Part shown: one piece after another, positions 28,811 through 38,241 of the stretch
Layout: every line of letters starts with the position of its first letter
Position numbering within the stretch: position 1 is the first letter of the stretch
Assembly (NCBI GenBank): GCA_025765595.1
Contig: JAIVFH010000092.1
Location: 1-64,000, forward strand
DNA length: 64,000 nt
Direction: 5' to 3'
DNA from: Obelidium mucronatum
Taxonomy: Eukaryota > Chytridiomycota > Chytridiomycetes > Chytridiales > Chytriomycetaceae
The notes under the pieces: model-generated
The model's database searches: none
What the model saw: the letters and a program-made list of their open reading frames with translations, nothing else
What the model was told of the DNA's origin: nothing
Made by a program: the position numbers and the translations under genes

Positions 28811-29905
28811 TTAAAGCATAGATAAGACAGCGAAAACAGAAGCACCAAGAGCCGCGAGAATGTTTGAAACAGAGCCATTCGAAGATTTTGGTGAAGGAGA
28901 ACCAGAAAGTGGTAACTTGGTATTAAACAAAAAGAGTGTTGAGTAGCCACCACAACCAGTAGAAAAGCTTTCACGAATTTTCAAAGACCCCGTACAACCA
29001 AGGTTGGTATAATAAGAGTAAATCAGAGATCCATTCGCCGCCTGTGTCCAAATTTTCGAACCCTGACCAGCCGTAGCAACGTAACACACGTCCAGCAACA
29101 CAGCTCCTTTGTTGGTTGGTGCTGTAGTTTGGCAATTTTTATCACCATATCCCACCATTAGCGCATAGGGCTTCGATCCAAGTGAGGACTTGACTTGATC
29201 TTCAAAATTGTACTGCGATGCTTCAGAATCACAGCTAACAACTTTACTAAACACGTTCGATGCAGTAGATTGAGTACAAGTTCGCTGTTGTTGGCATGGT
29301 CCGAAGGCGCGTTCTTGGACGATACGGGAAATCTGGGTGCAATCATCAGTGTAGTAGATGGTTGTTTTGAAACCGTTGTTCTTCAATAAGGACGCGGATG
29401 CCTTGTTCAAACACGTAGATCCTGGCTTGCTCAGCGGAGTGGCCATCTTGGAGTCGTAGTAGGTATCGCAATTGGCATCGTCATATTGATCAAAGAAGAG
29501 GTTGTTGTTGTAATCAGCATAGACATATCCCCATGTCCCGTCATTGAATGGGCTTGGATTGCACATGTCGAGAGCAAACACGCCACCAGTCGCTGGCTGG
29601 CCTTGACACGAGGAAGTAGTGTAAGTGGTGATGGCTGCAGAGGAGTAGTTCACAGTGTTGGCAAGTGCTGGAGGGAGCCACAGAGCACCGGCAGCGTTCA
29701 GCGGAATGGGCAAGCAGGTCGTGGAAGTGTATGTTCCGTCTTGCGCCGATGCCTTGCAAGTGGCATTCAATGTAGGCGCCGGGCAAGTGGAGACAGGATT
29801 GGCGCAGAGGACAGACCACGTCCGGGCGCTGGCTTGCGCGCAGGTCGTGTTGCTGGTGGCTGGATTCGCAAAGTACGAAGCGCACTGCATGTTGAGCGAC
29901 GCCAT
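28811..29905 (-). CDS. Cys-rich repeat-module protein, paralog D
   Basis: Single exon, 364 residues from the ATG at 29905 (MASLNMQCASYFANP). It has the same architecture as A-C: SPFNDGTWGYVYADYNNNLFFDQYDD, SKPGSTCLNK, IYYTDDC, ANGSLIYSYYTNLGC, then a Ser/Pro/Lys linker and a hydrophobic end (VSNILAALGASVFAVLSML). Here the module reads Y-T-D or Y-D-D as well as Y-S-D. It is divergently arranged with the Cdc20-type gene, with only 93 bases between the two start codons. Confidence 0.75.
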   Translation of the reverse strand: MASLNMQCASYFANPATSNTTCAQASARTWSVLCANPVSTCPAPTLNATCKASAQDGTYTSTTCLPIPLNAAGALWLPPALANTVNYSSAAITTYTTSSCQGQPATGGVFALDMCNPSPFNDGTWGYVYADYNNNLFFDQYDDANCDTYYDSKMATPLSKPGSTCLNKASASLLKNNGFKTTIYYTDDCTQISRIVQERAFGPCQQQRTCTQSTASNVFSKVVSCDSEASQYNFEDQVKSSLGSKPYALMVGYGDKNCQTTAPTNKGAVLLDVCYVATAGQGSKIWTQAANGSLIYSYYTNLGCTGSLKIRESFSTGCGGYSTLFLFNTKLPLSGSPSPKSSNGSVSNILAALGASVFAVLSML

Positions 29906-29998
29906 GGCTTCTTTGTCTTATTTTTTAATCAACGTGGCTGTCACAAGCCCTTCTCGGTCTGCACAAAAAAGGAATAAAACAAAAAAAAACAAATAAAA
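29906..29998. promoter_or_regulatory. Short shared promoter between paralog D and the Cdc20-type gene
   Basis: The two ATGs point away from each other across 93 bases. The Cdc20-type side is A-rich just before the start. No defined motif is recognised. Confidence 0.4.
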
Positions 29999-31974
29999 AT
30001 GTCGACGCCCAAGCGCCACCACAGCCACGCGCGCCTCGCTGCGGCCGCCGCGCCGCCGCGCGTTCTTTCGCCGCAAGTCGCGAAACTCGTCAACAATTTG
30101 ACGCCAAAAAAGCAGAAGTTTGACTTTGAAGTGTCGCCGCTGTGCGTTGCGTCGCCAAAAAAGAGCAAACTGTTTGCGGCGAATAATGCCGCAAAGGAAA
30201 AGGAAAAGGAGAGGCCGCTGGCGGGATCGGCCACTCCGCGCCTGAAGGTCATGAAGCAGGTGAAATTACACTCCAACAACAACCTGTCGCTGCTAACGCA
30301 CAACCGACAGTATGACAGATATATCCCAAATAGACATACTACCGACATGTCGTCTTCGCACTTTCATCTGGCCATGAATCCATGCTCTCTCCTGGACGAC
30401 AAATCTGACAAAGAAGGCATCATTCCCAAAAAGCAACCACCGCCTCTCGACGCGTCTCAACTTGCGTATCAAGTATGAAATTTTAGCATTCATCGTTTAA
30501 GTTGGTTTTTTTTTTGAATTTCTATTTTGCAGGAAGACCTTGCGCGGGCGTGTGGAGTAAATCTGACGTCCAGGATCCTTAGTTTCCAGCCCCCAGCCCC
30601 TCTGCCGTCCAATGCATATAACCCTCTTCTCAGCACCAGCTCTTGGTCGAAACCATCTCTCATCAAAAAGAACAATACTGGCGCATGTCATAGAAGACGT
30701 ATCCAAACACACCCAGAACGCGTTCTTGACGCGCCTGGAATCGCAGATGATTATTATTTGAATCTCTTGGATTGGAGTTGTGACAATAATTTGGCGGTGG
30801 CATTGGAAGGAACAGTCTATGTTTGGAATGGTGATTCTGGGAATGTTGTCGAGTTTTGTAAAGCTTCAAATGATGATTCAGAGGATGGCGCTGTTGGGCC
30901 GCAAGCCACTGTTTGTTCAGTGTGAGTTATTATTTTTTTTTATTCTCTCTTCGATTCTTTCACTTAATTTTTAAAAAAAAGTCAATGGACATCCGACGGT
31001 GGGCACTTGGCCGTTGGTGTTGGAAATGGCGATACCCAAATCTGGGACCTAGAATCCCAAACAAAAATTCGAACTATGCGAGGCCATACATCGAGAGTGG
31101 GCGTTTTGGCTTGGGATCGGCATATTGTCAGTTCAGGTAAGAATCTGCGGTGTCCTTCGTTCTTTCACATCCGCAAATACTAAAAAACACCAATACAAAA
31201 GGCTGTAAAGACGGAACTATTTGGCACCACGATGTCCGCGTCGCCAATCACAAGGTTGGAGAACTTATTGGACATACCCAAGAAGTCTGCGGATTGAAAT
31301 GGAGAGCGGACGGAGGCCTATTGGCATCAGGCGGAAACGATAATCTTGTCAACATCTGGGACGCCCGCAGCAGTATACCCAAAAGTACAAAATCAATTCA
31401 CAATGCGGCTGTCAAGGTGATCAATATTTTTTTAGGTCCAGCCGACTTCTTTCACTGAACTGAAGTAATTTTTTTGAAGGCAGTCGCTTGGTGCCCATGG
31501 CAACTAAACCTCCTTGCAACCGGCGGCGGAACAAACGACAAGCACATTCATTTCTGGAACACCGCCACTCCTTCAACAACGCCACTCAACTCCATCAACA
31601 CAGGATCGCAAGTGACTTCCCTTCTCTGGTCCAAAACATACAAGGAACTCGTTTCCTCACACGGATACCCGTACAACCAATTGAGTATTTGGGCGTACCC
31701 GAGTTGTAAAAAGATTGTGGATTTGGAGGGCCATGATGCGAGAGTGTTGCATGCGGCTTTGAGTCCCGATGGTAGTACTGTGGTGACTGGGGCGAGTGAT
31801 GAAAACCTCAAGTTTTGGAAAGCGTTTGAGAGACCGAGTAAGAAAGACGGTGGAGTTTCTGATGGAGTTGGTGGAACTACTGGAGGAGGCATTGGAGGTA
31901 TGGTCAAGGGCGGTCCAGAGACCAGTGTGGATGACGAGTTGGTGAATGCCACAAAGAGAATGACCATCAGATAA
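29999..31974 (+). CDS. CDC20: Cdc20-type WD40 activator of the anaphase-promoting complex
   Basis: Five exons (29999-30472, 30533-30921, 30982-31136, 31202-31416, 31480-31974) give about 575 residues. The C-box is DRYIPNRHTTDM near residue 103, followed by a long basic segment. ERVLDAPGIADDYYLNLLDW marks the start of the seven-bladed WD40 propeller, which continues with IWDLESQTKIRTMRGHTSRVG and VNIWDARSS. The protein ends in the Ile-Arg tail (KRMTIR) that docks on the APC/C. The wording of the propeller start is closer to Cdc20/Slp1 than to Cdh1. It should select APC/C substrates at anaphase. A Gly-rich insert precedes the tail. Confidence 0.9.
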
Positions 31975-32084
31975 CAGCATTGCCAAGAAAAATAAATTAT
32001 AAATGAATTATCGGGGTATCCGAAAGTACTGGTGCCAACAGTTCACAGTTATATTCAATTTCTATAAATTAGAAAACACAGGAA

Positions 32085-33593
32085 TCACTTGCGGCCATCA
32101 TCACGACGCCTCCAGTTTGATGAATAACTTTCCTTATCGTCTCCGTATTTCCGTTCCTGACTTCCTCTCTGAGAAGCTCCGCTACTCTTCCAGCTATTTG
32201 ATGAATCTTGTTGAGATGGAAACTTGTCGCGCCATGATGTTCCAGACGAACGAGTTTCACTTTGATTTGAGGTACGGGTGTACGGCAAAGGGCGCTTTTG
32301 GTGCTTGCTGTCTTGCAGTGGGAGGCGTCTGTTTTGTGGAGGCGAATACACGAACGGTTTTGTGGGGACCGGCTCCGCCAAAGAATCCAATGACATGACT
32401 TCGATCGGCGGATTACTAAACGGCAATGCAGGTGGCGCTGGATCAATTTCCATTTGTTGAGGAAGCTTAATCGGTTGAGACCAAGCATCCAGCACCTTGT
32501 TAAAATCCTTGAGATACTCGTCCGGTGTAAACATTCCTTGAGAAGTCAAAGATATCGATTCAGGAAGAAGAAACTCTGCTAGGGAGGGGCTTTTCAAATA
32601 AGCACTGACAACTGGTACGACAAATCCAACGACGTTTTCGAGAGGGTCGCCACTATCCAGTCTTTGCAACACTGCATCAATGAATAAAGTAAATTTGCTT
32701 GAAAACAGTGTTGGAAGCAGATCCAAGTTTTCAAGTTCGTTCTTGACGACAAGGACAGCATGTAATGCATTCAAACATCTGACCAAATGCAGTGCAGAGA
32801 CAAAATCGGTTGATTGAGTTTGGAATTCCGTTTCAATTAGTTTGGCCGCGTCTTTTATGGTACCGATTCCCGTGATGATGTCTTTTGCAGCGCTCAATGT
32901 GATTCCTGTTGCGACGTGACGCTAAAAATGGCAGGATGAAAATGAAGTAAGTTTGCAAACTAAATGAAGCAGCTACAAAACCTTGGTTGAAACTGTTGGT
33001 GTAGTGTCAAGACTCTGACTGAGAACGGGTTTTACAGGTATGTCGACAGGCGCAGTATGAATAATATCATTGAAGTCGAATTGCTTTGAGTTTGAAATCT
33101 AAAAAGGAAAGTTGTTGTCAACACGGTTGAATGTGTTGCATCAACGAAAAAAAAAAATGCATACCATTTCAACACATTGACAAGTTAGGGAATTTGTATC
33201 CCCTTGAAACAGTTTGTACAGCTCGAGAATCCAAGTTCCCGAGACAGTTGGAATGCCCAGCTCCTTCGCAAGCTTCGATAGATTGATAGATTTAATGAAC
33301 ACGACAACACGTCAACTGGCTTAACACACCTTTGACTTTGCCGCGTCTTTTCCCGCTGGAAAAACAATCAAATGCGTCACTGGACGGCTTTGCTGCTCGC
33401 TCTTGTCGATTCCGTACGCGAAAGAGGCACCAATGGCCCTTAGAATTTGTTGTGTTTGAATCTGTTTTTCAAAAAGTTACTCCTCAGCTACACTGAAAAG
33501 CAGCCGCATCCAAATTTGTAAAACCTCATCGCTTCGAGGCGCTCCTGAAATTGCGACGTTGAGTTTGGCTTTGTGGTTTGCGCTTTGCTGCAT
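32085..33593 (-). CDS. BRCT-domain protein with basic disordered C-terminus
   Basis: Short 5' exons starting at the ATG at 33593 (MQQSANHKAKLNVAISGAPR) encode a BRCT-like domain: THLIVFPAGKDAAKSK is joined across an intron to LAKELGIPTVSGTWILELYK, which carries the BRCT tryptophan. The large exon 32085-32925 or so adds a helical domain (about residues 160-330) and a Ser/Arg/Gln-rich disordered end (SSNWRRRDDGRK). BRCT domains bind phosphoproteins, often in DNA repair or checkpoints. The C-terminal style suggests a nuclear RNA- or chromatin-linked role; that is inference. The exact family is not recognised. Confidence 0.6.
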
Positions 33594-33641
33594 TTATTGA
33601 AATCTTTGTCCGATATACTCCTTTTTTTTTAAATTTGTAAA
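33594..33641. promoter_or_regulatory. 48-base divergent promoter region
   Basis: Only 48 bases separate the ATG of the BRCT gene (minus) from that of the next gene (plus). The interval has a TTTTTTTT run near the plus-strand start. Both genes must use very short leaders or overlapping transcripts. Confidence 0.4.
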
Positions 33642-34235
33642 ATGTCAGGAAACAGTCCTGAAGCTTCATCGCGTTTCTGTCTCGATTTGTCCTTCAAAGC
33701 TGCTGGTGATAATGATCCAGACACTTATTATAAAGGATTCACGAAGCCGATTCTGAGGACTTCTGTGCATCCAGACTCTCCCGCGAAAGCTGCCTGGGAT
33801 GTATTCCAGCAGAAGCGGCAGTCATCCATAGAAGAAGGCAAAATACACGCGCATGGGTGGCCAACATTCAAAACCATGGTGCATTACAGCTGGAAGCGGC
33901 TGAATGGAATCTCGCTTTCTGGAAGTAGCATCCAAGATCTTCATGATCCTCTCAAAAAAGACAGCTCACAATCGCGATCCGGAATTATTTCATCAAAGAG
34001 TCACTGTTTGGGATCTGGAGATACTATGATTATGTCGTCCTCCTCTGTTTCGTTGGGCAACTTGGTTGCGAAAAGCTCCATGAAGTCCTCGAAATCCGAA
34101 AATTACTTAAGCCGAATAGGACGCAGTGTAGAAAATCAAGATAAATATCTAAATGAATGGGATAAAAGGGGAATGGGAGGGACGGGCAGTCGGCAACTTC
34201 ATTCATCATTGGGTTCTCTTATCAACCAGTCATAA
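33642..34235 (+). CDS. Hypothetical protein, 197 residues
   Basis: Single open frame with an ATG in an A-rich context. The first 90 residues look folded (DLSFKAAGDNDPDTYYKGFTK, then KAAWDVFQQKRQSSIEEGKI and WPTFKTMVHYSWKRLNGISL); the rest is Ser/Lys/Gly-rich. There is no signal peptide, membrane segment or recognised domain. The coding evidence is its length, its start context and the natural amino-acid composition. Confidence 0.5.
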   Translation: MSGNSPEASSRFCLDLSFKAAGDNDPDTYYKGFTKPILRTSVHPDSPAKAAWDVFQQKRQSSIEEGKIHAHGWPTFKTMVHYSWKRLNGISLSGSSIQDLHDPLKKDSSQSRSGIISSKSHCLGSGDTMIMSSSSVSLGNLVAKSSMKSSKSENYLSRIGRSVENQDKYLNEWDKRGMGGTGSRQLHSSLGSLINQS

Positions 34236-34434
34236 ATAAAAACGCGTAAATTTCTCAGGCACGGTCATAAATGCCGCCTTGTGAATATCCTGGGGGGGCA
34301 ATGGGAAAACCAAAGAACGAGAGTTTTGACACACTTTTTTTTTTCAAGTTGACAATCCCATTCTTTGTGTTTAAAAACAACAACGGCTCTTGAGATCTTC
34401 TTCTTGCATTAAATTATCCTCCAAAAAACTCGAC

Positions 34435-37400
34435 ATGAAATCCGTCGCTGCTTTGGCTGCCTTTGCGCTGTCGGTGGCTGTAAACGCGGCGCCAGTCAAC
34501 CTGAACCTCGGGTTCCTGCTGCCGTATGCTCTTGATGATCAACCAGGGGTCACTACAAACTCCTCGACTATCAAGTTTAACGTCGTGGCAAATGACGCTG
34601 CTGCTGAGGTGAAATAGGACGCGTTTACCAATGACTTAGTCATTTGGCATAACCCTTTTTGTTTTACAGATGGCTGTTCAGGACTTCAACTCGCAGTCGT
34701 CTCTTCCAGAAAAGGGCCAATTTAATATCATCAGAAAGAATAACTGGGATCCAAACTTTTCGACCAACTGGCAGATCGTTGATTCTGGTGGTTATTCTGC
34801 GATTGCAGCAACAAAGATGGTTCAGCAAAATAACAGTAAGCTGAAAAAGATTGAATTCTCGATTTCATTTATTCTAATACATCCTCTTTTATTAAGCCGT
34901 CGCCGTCTTTGGAGACTACCTTGATTCTACCACCAGGTTTGCCATAAATCTCGTCCGATAAAATAACAATATCTAAAAAAAAATGAATTTTATTATAGTT
35001 TTTCGGCAGAAGTTTTGTCCTATTTCCAGGTGCCTTTCTGTGGAGCAACACAGAAAGACCCGACACTCTCGGACAAATCCAACTTTCAGTACTTTATCCG
35101 AATGCAAAATGGATACGATTACGGAAACCATATGCTGACGATGCTTGCCCTCTGGAACGTTACCAAAGTTTCGATTATCGTAGGACCAGATACATATAGC
35201 TCTGCATGTGAGACAAACGTTGAATTTTCTGTTTTTGATTTTAAATTGCATTTCTAGACGGAGACGATATCTCTTCAACTATCAGTAGCAACACATCCAT
35301 TACTGTGTTGGCTAAGCTCATGATTAGTCCAGAAATGCAAATGGCTAGTGACTACTCGTATCCATTGGGTGTGTTGAACACTGCCAATTCACGGTAAATC
35401 TTCTTCACAAGGAATATCAAAATCATGACCTTCTTTTTTTTTACTTTCAGTTACTTTATTATTGCCGCAGACGCCAACTTGACCGCCGATTTTTACTACG
35501 CCGCCAGGTACAGCAATAATTGCAATAATATCCAAACCAAACTAATACTCTTTCTCAACACACAGAGACGCAGAATTGACTGGAGCCGATTTTGTGTGGA
35601 TGGGAATCAACCGCCCCTTTGTTGGAGATTTGGGTCTCCAAACCAGTTTGTACGGTTCAGGCGCCATTGACGACTTGCAAGGTTTCATGTGGCTCAAAGA
35701 CGACTTGAAGCCCGTGAATGACCCAAGCGTTGTTTCATTCTCTCAAAAATGGAAGGCAAACAACAAGGCAAACCCAACCAAGTAAATATTAGAGGTTTTT
35801 TTTTTTACTAGACGGGAACTGATGAATCAAAAGGTACCCACTTACTGAGAACGGAGGAGTTCCTCAATACGCGCGCCAAAGCTACGATTGTGCATCTTTA
35901 TTGATGAATGGTATTTCGCAGGTTGGTTCTGTTTTTTGTTTCAAGCGCCTTTAAAAGTTGCTGACTGTCGAATTAGGGTTTGGCGAAAAACGCTGGACAG
36001 AATGTGCAAAGTCTGATTGCCAGTCAATACTATCAGCCAGCTTCATTATCTAACACTGGTGGGGAATATTCTTGTTTTAAGTTGACTAATACATATTCAT
36101 GTCTTCAGGATACAATGGATTGTTGCACAACCCGATTAACTTGGGAATTTACGGAGATTTGCTTACGTTAGTTATTATTGTGACGCTATATCGATTTTTG
36201 ATACGATTTTTTCTATTTAGCCCAAAGTTGGTGATTTCCATCAACAGCACAGTTATGAACACTGATCCCGGATTGATCACGGACGATTATGGTAAATCTT
36301 TAAAAAATATTTGGTTGAGGAGCACTAAATATATATTTCTTACAAACAGGTTTTGGTCTGACTACATCTTTTGTTAACTTCACAACTGGTGGTGCCGTCG
36401 CCACATACAAGTCTCTGAGACAAGTCGTGTTCCCAGGAGGTGGCAACCAACCACCAAATGATGGTTGGATTCCAATTGTCCCAACTGGTAACTTGAGAAT
36501 ATGCATTATGTAATTCACCACTTACATTTATTTTGTGTTGTCAAAAGAACGCTGGATCGATCCGAACTCGGCAACTGCTAAAGCCATCATGATTTGCTCA
36601 ATCGTTGGACACGTTGTAGCATCCGTCGCTTTCATTGCATTTGTTTATCAAAAGGCAACCAACCAGCCAGGATCCATGCCACTCGCTTACGGATTGCTCT
36701 TGATTGGAGGATCTGAACTCGTTTTTGTTTCGATGAAGTACTGGCCTGATCGTGAGAGCTATGACTCGTGTGTCAACTTGAGATACTTGCTCCCAGTTGG
36801 TTATGCTGTTTCTTATGGGTGCGGAACTTTTGTTTTAAATTTTTTTTCCATCCTGGCTAACTGACGTTCTTTGTGTTTTCAGTGCTATCTTCGCGAAGCT
36901 GTTCCATCTTTCACGCTGCCTTCAAAACAAATACGAACGCGCTCGTGGTGTCAGCAACTTGTCTGTAGTTTTGACTGTCGCCTTCCTTGCCTCCTTGAAC
37001 ATCTTAATTGCGGTTATTTATCAGTTCGCCGGAGTTCCTTCCGCTCCAAAAATCATTATTTCCAGATACGAATTTTACCATGTATGTACACAGTTGAAAA
37101 GTGTCGATGTGCAAAGTGTCGATGTTGAATCATAACAATACAAAATTCCTATCACTTAGACCTGTCAAACCAACGATGCCAATTTGGGTAACTACCTTAC
37201 TTACGCATTGTACGCCGTTGGTGGATTCCTCAGTTTGGCATGTGTCTTCTACTCTCACAAACTCAAGAAAGAACCAAACATGAAGATTTTGGATATCATG
37301 TGCAAGATTGCCGTCTTGTCCGGAGGAACCATGATTGCCATTCCCTTCTTGTCATCCAGAAACCATGCTGCCAAGAATCCTTCGCTGTACGTAGATTTAT

Positions 37401-38176
37401 TACTATTTACTCAGACTGCTCTAAACTAAATATGAACTGGGACAGGCTTTTGTGTCATGGATTCTTTCTATTGGAACCATCATTGTGGCCTTCATTCCAA
37501 ATATTATCGCCTTAATTAAAGGTAAAAAGGATGGAGAAGGCGACAGCGACTTTGACTTGGGATCAGTCATCAAGTCTGGAATCAACAGAGATGACTGGTC
37601 AGTTTTGGAAAGTGGACCTTTGGAAGTCTTGAATATGGGTCAAGTTCACTATCAATCGCGTGGAATTCTCGGATGGTCTGAGCCCAAGTTGTCTGATATG
37701 ATTGTTCCACCGCAGAAAGAGTCAATTGACCTATCACTTTCTCTGAGGTAGAGGAACCCTTTCACAGTTATATTTTGTAGTTTAATGCTAAACTATTTTC
37801 GATTGTAAACAGATTAACTCCTTTATTGTGAACGCATATAACGTATCGAATCTTATTAGCGAAGATCTCCTTGACATGACTCGCAACACATCACAGTCTG
37901 GAACTGGCGCGGCTACTAAGGGTGACGCCTGAGGCAGATAAGAAGGGTGCCGCCAGTGGAGACGATGATTCCGAAATGGACGAAAGAATTATTGTCATTA
38001 CTACAAAGAGCTTCAGTGTCAAGGTGATTGCCAGCAGCACTGGCCAAGCGGCTGAAATCAGGGCTCAAGTGTTTGGTGTTAAAGAAGGTGCACCTGAGGA
38101 CAAAGGAGCCAGCGCTGTTGGTTCCACCACTGGCGGAGCTACAAGTGGAGTTAGACGTAGTACTGCTGATGGATGA
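34435..38176 (+). CDS. Class C GPCR, GABA-B-receptor-like, with a frame break near the 3' end
   Basis: At least a dozen small exons. MKSVAALAAFALSVAVNA is a signal peptide. Residues about 20-620 form a bilobed ligand-binding domain of the ANF-receptor type (LGFLLPYALDD; QFNIIRKNNWDPNFSTNW; YFIRMQNGYDYGNHMLTMLALW; SYDCASLLMNGI). Seven membrane helices follow between 36540 and 37530 (IMICSIVGHVVASVAFIAFVY through WILSIGTIIVAFIPNIIALI), then a cytoplasmic tail. Such receptors sense amino-acid-like ligands. In the last exon the frame ends at TGA 37930-37932 (ATKGDA-stop), while clearly coding sequence continues in the next frame from 37931 to 38176 (ADKKGAASGDDDSEMDERII). One extra base at about 37930 would explain it. 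Confidence 0.8.
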
Positions 38177-38241
38177 TCTGTTTTAAACTCAAGTTCAATA
38201 AATTAAATTTAGAGCATTCGGTGTTATTTATTTTTTGCCAT

